Below, piece by piece: positions 7,470-14,810 of a stretch of 21,664 nt of DNA (position 1 is its first letter; each line of letters begins with the position of its first letter). Origin of the DNA: an uncultured Eubacteriales bacterium (GTDB lineage: Bacteria > Bacillota > Clostridia > Oscillospirales > CAG-382). The notes beneath the pieces are model-generated. The model saw nothing but the letters and a program-made list of their open reading frames with translations. It made no database searches and had not been told where the DNA came from. The stretch is taken from contig URCT01000033.1 of NCBI GenBank assembly GCA_900546385.1, forward strand, positions 1 to 21,664, given 5' to 3'. Position numbers and translations under genes: made by a program.

Positions 7470-9698
7470 ATGAAAAAACTGAAGCGTGTATTTCTCCTTG
7501 CCGTCTGCTTGCTTATGATTGTATCAAGCATTCCGGTCGGTGCCATTATCCCGTATTCCACGTATACCTACGATATCGACGGAAACTACGTCGAATCGCC
7601 GCACGCCTATGTGCCGTATGAAACCATCAGCTCTGCTTCTCTCGGCCTTGAAACGCCGATAAGCGAACCGTATGATTTCTGTATCGGCAAACGCTTTATT
7701 AAAGAAACCGGCAAAGACAAGTTTACCAGCGAATGGGACGGAATGCTCTATATCGCTGACGGCGGCGATACGCCGCGTGTCATCGCCATCAAGTATGACT
7801 TCGATACCTGCACGTATTCCTATGAATACGAAATGACCTCGTTCGTCAACAACTGGGGCGTGCCGGACAGCATCTCCACACCGCGCGGCTTGTATGCAAC
7901 CGATTCCGAGCTGTACGTGTGCGATACGGATGCCGCCCGCATCCTCGTGTTCTCGACGGTGGATACCGATGAGTACAAACGCGGCGATTTCATCCGCATC
8001 ATCGAAGAACCGAAGAGCGAAGTTTTCCCGGATGACCACATCTATAAGCCGATTGCTGTTGCCGTCGGTACCTCCGGTTATATCTACGTTGTTTCTTCGA
8101 CCACCTATCAGGGTATCATTTCCATGAACCACGAAGGTAAGTTCACCGGTTTCTTGGGCACGCAGACGCAGTCCATGTCCTTAATGGACATGATCTGGCG
8201 CCGCTTCCAGACTGCTGAACAGCGCAAACAGTCGATCTCAACCGTCACCCTTGAGTTCAACAACATCAATATCGATGAACAGGGCTTCGTGTATGCAACG
8301 ACGGCTTCCATTTCCGAAGAAGACTTGACGAGTGCTATTAACTCCAAGAGCTCTGACAGCAAGTATTCGCCGACAAAGAAGCTCAATCCGAGCGGTAAAG
8401 ACGTTATGAAGCGTACCGGCTTTTATCCGCCGGTCGGTGAAATCAGCTTCACGACAACGGCTACCGCTACGCCAAACTTCACCATTACCGGCCCGTCGAC
8501 CATCGTTGACGTGGCTCTCGGCCCGGAAGGCACTTGGTCGGTCATTGACCAAAAGCGTCAGCGAATCTTCACCTATGATGAAGACGGCAACCTGCTCTTC
8601 GCTTTCGGCGATAAGGGCAGCCAGCTCGGTAACTTAACGACGGTTCAGGCAATCGACTATGCCGGTACCAATATGCTGGTGCTTGACAAGGAAAACGATA
8701 ACATTACCGTGTTTAAGCGCACCTCTTACGGCGATGAGCTTGTACAGGTTTTGGCTCTCCAGAGAAACCGTGAGTACGACAAGGCTGCCGAACACTGGGA
8801 AAACATCTTACAGAGAAACTCCAACTTTGATATGTCCTACATCGGCATCGGTCAGAGCTTGACCAGCCAAGGCAAGTATAGAGAAGCTATGGATTCCTTT
8901 AAGTATGCTTACGATACCGAGCATTATTCGGAAGCTTATCAGCACGTTCGTAAAGCATGGGTTGAAAAATACGCACTCATCGTGCCGGTCGTTGTCATTG
9001 CCTTCTTCTGGCTGATCGGAAAGATCTTCGGCTATGCCAAGAAGGTCAACGTGGCAGGGCAGGTGATGAAGCCAAAGAGAAGCCTCAAAGAAGAATATCT
9101 GTATGGCTTCCATGTGATGTTCCATCCGTTTGACGGCTTTTGGGATATCAAACATGAAAAACGTGCTTCACCTAAGGGTGCTACGTTTATTCTCGCGATT
9201 ACCATTATTACCTATATCTACTCCTTGATCGGAAAAGCATATCTTATCGATCCGCATCCGGCAGATATGAACGTGCTGCTTTCGGCCGTTGCAATTCTCC
9301 TGCCGATCCTTTTGTGGGTCGTTGCCAACTGGTGCTTGACAACCTTGTTTGACGGCGAAGGCAGCATGAAGGATATCTACATTGCCACCTGCTATTCGCT
9401 GTTCCCGCTGCCGGCGTTCTTGGTGCTGACGACGCTTCTTTCCAACATCGTTACCTTGAACGAAGCACCGATCCTTTCGCTTGCAATGAACGTTGCGTTC
9501 TTCTGGGTAGGCTTCTTACTGTTCTTCGGTACGATGGTTATCCACGATTATACGCTGTTCAAAAATATATTAACCACACTTGCCACGATAGTCGGTATGG
9601 CGTTTATCATGTTTATCGGCGTGCTGTTCTCCAGCCTTATCGGAAAGATTATCTCTTTCATCGCCGGTATCGTTTCCGAATTATCGTATCGAATGTAG
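7470..9698 (+). CDS. Membrane protein: beta-propeller (NHL-like) + TPR-like helices + Yip1 domain
   Basis: 742 aa. ATG 7470 is chosen because AAGGAGG (7454-7460) lies 9 nt upstream; an in-frame GTG at 7464 is too close. Residues 1-27 are a signal peptide or signal anchor. Residues about 60-410 contain repeated beta-propeller blades with NHL-like phrases (DGMLYIADGGDTPRVI, PRGLYATDSELYVCDTDAARI, DEDGNLLFAFGDKGSQLGNL). Residues about 424-497 are two TPR-like helical pairs (NREYDKAAEHWENIL, GKYREAMDSFKYAY). One transmembrane helix follows (about 502-523), then a basic cytosolic stretch and a C-terminal Yip1-type domain (about 541-742) with about five membrane helices. Topology by charge puts propeller and TPR outside the cell. 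Sitting between the two permease pairs, it may scaffold or sense the transporter; the function is not established. The domain calls are from pattern recognition. Confidence 0.8.
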   Translation: MKKLKRVFLLAVCLLMIVSSIPVGAIIPYSTYTYDIDGNYVESPHAYVPYETISSASLGLETPISEPYDFCIGKRFIKETGKDKFTSEWDGMLYIADGGDTPRVIAIKYDFDTCTYSYEYEMTSFVNNWGVPDSISTPRGLYATDSELYVCDTDAARILVFSTVDTDEYKRGDFIRIIEEPKSEVFPDDHIYKPIAVAVGTSGYIYVVSSTTYQGIISMNHEGKFTGFLGTQTQSMSLMDMIWRRFQTAEQRKQSISTVTLEFNNINIDEQGFVYATTASISEEDLTSAINSKSSDSKYSPTKKLNPSGKDVMKRTGFYPPVGEISFTTTATATPNFTITGPSTIVDVALGPEGTWSVIDQKRQRIFTYDEDGNLLFAFGDKGSQLGNLTTVQAIDYAGTNMLVLDKENDNITVFKRTSYGDELVQVLALQRNREYDKAAEHWENILQRNSNFDMSYIGIGQSLTSQGKYREAMDSFKYAYDTEHYSEAYQHVRKAWVEKYALIVPVVVIAFFWLIGKIFGYAKKVNVAGQVMKPKRSLKEEYLYGFHVMFHPFDGFWDIKHEKRASPKGATFILAITIITYIYSLIGKAYLIDPHPADMNVLLSAVAILLPILLWVVANWCLTTLFDGEGSMKDIYIATCYSLFPLPAFLVLTTLLSNIVTLNEAPILSLAMNVAFFWVGFLLFFGTMVIHDYTLFKNILTTLATIVGMAFIMFIGVLFSSLIGKIISFIAGIVSELSYRM

Positions 9699-9714
9699 CG
9701 AAAGGAGTAACACA

Positions 9715-12714
9715 ATGAAGGCACAAAAACTTGTAATCTATTTTCTTTCGCTTGTGATGATTTTGTCTGCCTTTGCGCCGCTTGCAACCGTATCCGTGTT
9801 TGCAGCCGACGACGATAAAAAAGACGAACAAACCGCAGAAGAGGAAACTTACGATTATCTCGGCAAACCGTTTGCGAGCGATAAAGCAAAGCTTGCAACC
9901 ATGACGCTTTATTACGAAACCGATGATTATGCCATCTACGGCTTGGAGGAAACCGGTGAAGTCGGCTTGCTTGTCAAAGCAACCGGTCAGATCCTGCTTA
10001 CCAACCCGTATGATGCGGCATCCTCCAAATCGTCGGAAGCCGTAAAGCAGCAGCTTCTTTCGCAGATCATCCTTACATACAGCGACAATGCCGGAACGGT
10101 CGTCAGCTTAAACAGCTTTGCCGACGCAGCGTTTGCTTCGGACGAAACCAAGCAGATCCATATGTCGGCAACCCGCACCGGCCTTCGCGTGGAATACACT
10201 ATCGGCCGCGAAGCTGTTAAATACATCGTTCCGCGTCAGATTGAAAAAGAAGCATTTGAAAAGAATATTCTTCCGTATTTCGAAGAAGGCTCCAGAGAGT
10301 ATAAAAAGCTTACCGCTTATTACAGCTTGAAGGATCCGAACGCAGCCGGTCAGTCCGCCGCAACGGTAGAGGCCATGAAAATGAAATGGCCGATCACCGA
10401 AAAGTACGCTATCTACGTGTTGGATACCGGCGTCGGCAACCGCGAAATGCTTGAACTCGAAGGCTATATCAAGGGCACGTATTACGACGAGTATTCCAAA
10501 GTGGAAGAAATGTACGAAATGCTCGACTATGTCGACACTTCCGCCGCACCGGCACTCTTCCGGTTCGCGATCGAGTACAGCATCGATGACTTAGGCCTTT
10601 CCATTCGTATGCCGGCCAGCAGCATTCGCTACGATTCTTCCAACTATACGCTCGAAAGCGTCAAATTCCTGCCGTATTTCTGCGCCGGAAGCAATCAGAA
10701 CACCGGCTTTACCATGATTCCGGACGGTTCCGGTACGATCACGCGCTTTGAGGATATCGGCAACAAGGCCTTTACCTTGACCGGTAAGCTTTACGGCAGA
10801 GATTATTCCTTCCATTCCATTTCCGGCAGCTATCAGGAAACCATGCGTTTGCCGGCTTTCGGTGTCATGGAAACCAAGCCCGTTGCACCGGAAATAACCG
10901 TCGACGAAACGCCGGCAGCCGATGAAACGGCGGATACCGCCGACACGACGGAAGAAACCGCGACTGCTGATGAAACCCCAACCGCCGATGAAACGACGAC
11001 TGCTGACGAAACCGCAGCTGCCGATGAAACGGCGACCGACGATACCAAAGAAGCGGACGGCGATACTGCGGCTCTCCCGGCAACCGACGAAGAAACGCCT
11101 GTTGTGACGGATGAACCTGCGGATGCTGCGGAACCTGTGGATACCGCCGATGCGGTTGACGCGGCTGATACCGCTGAAAACACTGAAACCGTGACCGCCG
11201 GTTACGTCGCTTACCTTGTCGAAGGCGATGCCATGGCGGAAATCACCGCAGACCACGGCGGTACGGTTCATAAGTACAGCTCGGTTTATACAACGTTCTA
11301 TCCCAAGCCGAACGATTCTTACGTCCTCGAAGGTATTTCCACAAGCGGTTCTGCCAACTGGACGGTTCACAGCGACAGACGCTATACCGGGAACTATACG
11401 CTTCGTATTTTCCCGATAACCGGTGACGGCTGTGACTACAATGACATGGCTGAGGAAATCCGCAACTATTTAATTGAAAACGGAACCTTTACAAAAATCG
11501 CCAAGGGTGATGAAACAACGGATGATGTTCCGTTGTATCTCGAAACCTGCGGTACGATCAAAACGACACAAAAAGTGATTGGCTTCCCGGTAGATGTTCA
11601 AATGCCGCTTACGACCTTTGAACAAACACAGGATATGCTGACCGAGCTTGCCGATAACGGCGTGCACAACGTCAATGTCAAGCTTACCGGTTGGTACAAC
11701 GGCGGTCTTCGCCATACCGTTCCGGCAAAGATCAAGGTTGAAAAAGCCATTGGCGGCAAGAAAGGCTTTGAAAAATTAGCCGCATACGCAAACGAAAACG
11801 GCGTCTGGCTCTATCCGGATTTCGATTTCGTTTATGTGCATAAGCTTGATAACTTCGACGGCTTCAACTACAAGAAGGATTCCGTCAAAACCATCGATAA
11901 CCGCAGTGCCGTCTACCGTGAATACAACGATTTGTATCAGGGCTTCAATGAAAAAGGTGCGCTCATCATTTCGCCGACTTCGATGAATAAATTCTACGAC
12001 AAGGTTCGCAAGGATATCATGAAGTTGGACACCAAAGGCATTTCCGTTTCGACGCTCGGTTCGGAACTCAGCTCCGATCATAACGAGGACTACACGCTTA
12101 ACCGCGAAGATGTCAAAACGATGGTAACCAATACGTTAGCTGAAATGAAAGCTGATAACGGCAGTCTGATGGTGGAGGGCGGCAACGCCTACACATTGCC
12201 GTATGTGGATCATGTGCTTGACGTTTCTCTCGACAGCAGCTTGAATATCAATACCAGCGAATCGGTTCCGTTTGTCGGCATGGTTCTCCACGGCAACGTT
12301 GAATTCGCCGGCAGTGCCATTAACTTGGACGGCGACTACGATTACAGCGTATTGAAAGCCATTGAAAACGGTGCAACCCTCTACTTCATCCTCTCCAAGC
12401 AGAATACCTCCGAGCTTAAACAGTTCACACGGTTCAGCCGTTATTACGCAATCGGCTTTGATATCTGGAAGGACGATTTGATTTCGACCTATAACGAGTT
12501 CAACGACGCGATGAAGCAGGTGAAATACTCCTACATCACACATCACGAAACGCTTGAAACCCGTGTGGTTAAGGTGGTTTATGAAAACGGCGTCGGCTTC
12601 ATCCTCAACTATAACACACATCCGGTTGAGATTGACGGTCAAACCGTCGAAGCCATGAGCTTTATACAGATTACGGATGACGGCGCGGTAAGCGCGCTGT
12701 CGTCCGAGAACTAA
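9715..12714 (+). CDS. Secreted DUF5696-type protein, putative glycan-active enzyme
   Basis: 999 aa, ATG preceded by AAAGGAG 8 nt upstream. Signal peptide of about 30 residues ending VFA/ADD; no C-terminal membrane anchor or sorting motif seen, so it is probably released. Residues about 35-385 form a beta-rich N-terminal part, containing TMIPDGSGTITRFEDIGNKA. Residues about 391-495 are a low-complexity Thr/Ala/Asp/Glu linker with tandem hexapeptides. Residues about 510-999 resemble DUF5696: alternating strands and helices suggestive of a TIM barrel (NVNVKLTGWYNGG, WLYPDFDFVYV, ISVSTLGSELSSD, GSLMVEGGNAY), then a small beta domain (GVGFILNYNTHPVEID). This fold reading suggests a glycoside hydrolase, but the catalytic residues are not established; acidic candidates lie in YPDFDF, GSELSSD and MVEGG. 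Its position inside a carbohydrate transport operon supports a glycan role. Confidence 0.75.
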   Translation: MKAQKLVIYFLSLVMILSAFAPLATVSVFAADDDKKDEQTAEEETYDYLGKPFASDKAKLATMTLYYETDDYAIYGLEETGEVGLLVKATGQILLTNPYDAASSKSSEAVKQQLLSQIILTYSDNAGTVVSLNSFADAAFASDETKQIHMSATRTGLRVEYTIGREAVKYIVPRQIEKEAFEKNILPYFEEGSREYKKLTAYYSLKDPNAAGQSAATVEAMKMKWPITEKYAIYVLDTGVGNREMLELEGYIKGTYYDEYSKVEEMYEMLDYVDTSAAPALFRFAIEYSIDDLGLSIRMPASSIRYDSSNYTLESVKFLPYFCAGSNQNTGFTMIPDGSGTITRFEDIGNKAFTLTGKLYGRDYSFHSISGSYQETMRLPAFGVMETKPVAPEITVDETPAADETADTADTTEETATADETPTADETTTADETAAADETATDDTKEADGDTAALPATDEETPVVTDEPADAAEPVDTADAVDAADTAENTETVTAGYVAYLVEGDAMAEITADHGGTVHKYSSVYTTFYPKPNDSYVLEGISTSGSANWTVHSDRRYTGNYTLRIFPITGDGCDYNDMAEEIRNYLIENGTFTKIAKGDETTDDVPLYLETCGTIKTTQKVIGFPVDVQMPLTTFEQTQDMLTELADNGVHNVNVKLTGWYNGGLRHTVPAKIKVEKAIGGKKGFEKLAAYANENGVWLYPDFDFVYVHKLDNFDGFNYKKDSVKTIDNRSAVYREYNDLYQGFNEKGALIISPTSMNKFYDKVRKDIMKLDTKGISVSTLGSELSSDHNEDYTLNREDVKTMVTNTLAEMKADNGSLMVEGGNAYTLPYVDHVLDVSLDSSLNINTSESVPFVGMVLHGNVEFAGSAINLDGDYDYSVLKAIENGATLYFILSKQNTSELKQFTRFSRYYAIGFDIWKDDLISTYNEFNDAMKQVKYSYITHHETLETRVVKVVYENGVGFILNYNTHPVEIDGQTVEAMSFIQITDDGAVSALSSEN
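10963..11034 (+). repeat. Four tandem 18-bp units coding (T/A)ADET(X) hexapeptides
   Basis: Four consecutive in-frame 18-bp units (10963, 10981, 10999, 11017) encode TADETP, TADETT, TADETA and AADETA at residues 417-440 of the DUF5696 protein. They are the most regular part of a longer acidic, threonine-rich linker (about 10885-11200). The units differ mainly at third codon positions. Such a linker would be flexible and could be O-glycosylated; repeat number may vary among strains. Confidence 0.8.
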
Positions 12715-12727
12715 GGAAGGGGCGTGA

Positions 12728-13714
12728 ATGAAAATGACTAAAACGGTTCAGCCTAAAAAGAAAAAGGTAGCCTCTCTTGATGCGAAAAAGTCGAGAGCCG
12801 GCTGGTTATTTGTTCTTCCTTTCGTGATCGGTTTCGTGCTTCTGTATATTCCGATGCTGTTTCAGTCGATCGAATTCAGTTTCAGTGAAATCAAACTGTT
12901 GACCAATGCAGGCGGCGGCGGAGGCGGTTATGAGTTAACCTTCGTCGGTTGGGCAAACTACAATAAAGCCCTGTTTTCCGATGCAAACTTTGTCCGCGTG
13001 CTGACCTCCAGCCTCAAGCAGTTGGTGTTAGATGTCCCGGCAATCGTCATTTTCTCGCTGTTCATGGCAATCGTCTTGAACCAGAAAATGGTCGGCCGTG
13101 CGGCATTCCGTGCAATCTTCTTTATCCCGGTTATCCTGACAACCGGTCTTATCGATCAGATTGACCAATCCAACGCCATCATGAACTACATGGGCTCCGG
13201 CGGTATCGATACCGGTGCGGCGGAAGCTTTGGAAGGCTCCGGCGGCACGGAAATCGTCAATGCACTCGATATCACGGCACTGTTAGGCAATATGGCTGTT
13301 GGTACAGAGCTTGTGAACTATGTTGTGGATGTCGTAAACAACATTTTCAACATTGTTAACCGCTCCGGCGTTCAGATGTTAATCTTCCTTGCCGGTTTGC
13401 AGTCGATTTCTCCGGCAATCTATGAGTCCTGCACCATGGATGGTGCAACCGGTTGGGAAACCTTCTGGAAGATCACCTTCCCGATGATCAGCCCGATGAT
13501 TTTGGTCAATACGATTTACACGGTTATTGACTCCTTTACTTCCAAGTCCAATGAGGTTATGACATACATCAACCGCATTTACCAAGGCACGACCAAGGAC
13601 GCGCGTGTGCTCAGCTCCGCCATGTCATGGGTATACTTCTTGGTGGTACTACTTCTCATCGCCGCGGTGACCGGTATTATCTCCATGTTCGTGTTCTATC
13701 AGCGTAAGGATTAA
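12728..13714 (+). CDS. Sugar ABC transporter permease, MalF/UgpA type (pair 2)
   Basis: 328 aa membrane subunit of a second CUT1-type permease pair in the same operon. The ATG has AAGGAAGGGG directly upstream (spacing about 5 nt) and lies 13 nt after the DUF5696 stop. An alternative ATG two codons later is possible. Features: basic N-terminus (KPKKKKVASLDAKKSR-like), TM1 LFVLPFVIGFVLLYIPMLF, a run of six glycines (residues 62-67) in the first external loop, a Gly-rich and partly helical loop at about 150-215, and the EAA loop ESCTMDGATGWETFWKITFPM at about residue 233. It is not a close duplicate of the first MalF-type gene, which argues against recent tandem duplication. Confidence 0.92.
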   Translation: MKMTKTVQPKKKKVASLDAKKSRAGWLFVLPFVIGFVLLYIPMLFQSIEFSFSEIKLLTNAGGGGGGYELTFVGWANYNKALFSDANFVRVLTSSLKQLVLDVPAIVIFSLFMAIVLNQKMVGRAAFRAIFFIPVILTTGLIDQIDQSNAIMNYMGSGGIDTGAAEALEGSGGTEIVNALDITALLGNMAVGTELVNYVVDVVNNIFNIVNRSGVQMLIFLAGLQSISPAIYESCTMDGATGWETFWKITFPMISPMILVNTIYTVIDSFTSKSNEVMTYINRIYQGTTKDARVLSSAMSWVYFLVVLLLIAAVTGIISMFVFYQRKD

Positions 13715-13734
13715 GGAAAGGAGGAACAATCAGT

Positions 13735-14745
13735 ATGAATCAGCAAAAAAAGCTTACGAGAAAAGAAATGCGCATCAATTTCGAAGGAAAAGTCGGCAGA
13801 GCCGAACGTCTTCGTCAGCGCGTGTTTTCGCTTAACTTTCTCGGAAAAGTGATCTGGGCGATTTTAAGATATGTCCTCTTGATAGGTATTTCCTATATCA
13901 TCCTGTATCCCTTTATCACCAAAATTGCAGCATCCATTATGAGCCCGTCCGACTTCACGGATCAGACGGTAAAACTGATTTCCAAGAATCCGTCGCTCGA
14001 CCAATGGATCTTTATCATCAAGGAAAACAAGTATTGGCAGGCACTCTTCAACACCGCGCGCATCTCCATTCTGTGCGGTCTGTTCCAGACCTTTATCTGC
14101 GCAATCATCGGTTACGGCTTTGCCAAGTTCAAGTTCAAGGGCAGAGGAATCCTCTTTGTTGCGGTTATCATCACACTTTTGATTCCGCACGATACGCTTC
14201 TTCTCTCCATGTTCATGAAATTCCGTTACTTTGATGTCCTCGGCATTTTGAAGCTGTTCACGGGTAAAACCATCAGCCTTTTGAATACCGAATGGCCGTT
14301 ATACATCCTGTCGCTCACCGGTCTTGCCTTTAAGAACGGTTTGTATATCTTCATCTTCCGTCAGTTCTATAAGGGCGTGCCGGATGAGCTTGAAGAAGCG
14401 GCATACATCGATGGTACCGGCGTGTTTGAAACATTCTTCCGCATCATCATTCCGCTTTCGGTTCCGATGATGACCACCGTGTTCATGTTCTCGTTCTCGT
14501 GGCAGTGGACGGATACCTTCTATACGGCATCTCCGTTCTTCACCGCCAGCGCAGAACCGTTGCTTACCAACATCGTAAACAAGATTCCTCCGACGCTTCG
14601 AAACGACTTTGCCGCTTCGGCTTTGTGGGAATCGGCCATCACCAATACCAGCGGACTTTTGGTTATCCTGCCGCTCTTTATCATCTTCTTGTTCGCACAG
14701 CGTTCCTTTGTTGAAGGTATCGAGCGTTCGGGTATCGTAGGTTAA
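13735..14745 (+). CDS. Sugar ABC transporter permease, MalG/UgpE type (pair 2)
   Basis: 336 aa, last gene of the transport operon. ATG preceded by AAAGGAGG with spacing of about 8 nt. It has an N-terminal extension of about 40 mostly basic residues before TM1 (YVLLIGISYIILYPFITKI), making it longer than the pair 1 counterpart. The EAA loop EAAYIDGTGVFETFFRIIIPL starts at residue 221. The MalG-type external motif SLDQWIF and the second membrane region (FQTFICAIIGYGFAKFKFKG) are clear. It would pair with the preceding gene. No binding protein accompanies this second pair, so it may share the large one at the operon start, or take product from the DUF5696 protein. Confidence 0.92.
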   Translation: MNQQKKLTRKEMRINFEGKVGRAERLRQRVFSLNFLGKVIWAILRYVLLIGISYIILYPFITKIAASIMSPSDFTDQTVKLISKNPSLDQWIFIIKENKYWQALFNTARISILCGLFQTFICAIIGYGFAKFKFKGRGILFVAVIITLLIPHDTLLLSMFMKFRYFDVLGILKLFTGKTISLLNTEWPLYILSLTGLAFKNGLYIFIFRQFYKGVPDELEEAAYIDGTGVFETFFRIIIPLSVPMMTTVFMFSFSWQWTDTFYTASPFFTASAEPLLTNIVNKIPPTLRNDFAASALWESAITNTSGLLVILPLFIIFLFAQRSFVEGIERSGIVG

Positions 14746-14751
14746 AATCTC

Positions 14752-14789
14752 AAAACAGGCGGCGTGCCGATATGTACGCCGCCTGTTTT
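14752..14789 (+). terminator. Hairpin terminator after the transport operon
   Basis: Perfect 14-bp stem: AAAACAGGCGGCGT (14752-14765) and ACGCCGCCTGTTTT (14776-14789) around a 10-nt loop, starting 6 nt after the last permease stop. The T tract is short (TTTTAT), so termination may be partial, which would let transcription reach the glycosidase gene 22 nt further on. Confidence 0.8.
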
Positions 14790-14810
14790 ATCACAAATGG
14801 GAGTAAGAAA

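Noticed and set aside
10963..11034. Tandem 18-bp repeats as a CRISPR-like array
   Set aside because: They are contiguous, in frame and code for a hexapeptide linker, with no spacers.
10591..11370. Long minus-strand frames (259 aa and a Ser/Val-rich 116 aa) opposite the DUF5696 gene
   Set aside because: They are mirror images of the codon bias and repeated linker of the real gene, have low complexity and no ribosome binding site.
14772..14810. Upstream ATG for the glycosidase at 14772
   Set aside because: It lies inside the terminator hairpin and lacks a ribosome binding site; ATG 14811 has GGGAG at good spacing.
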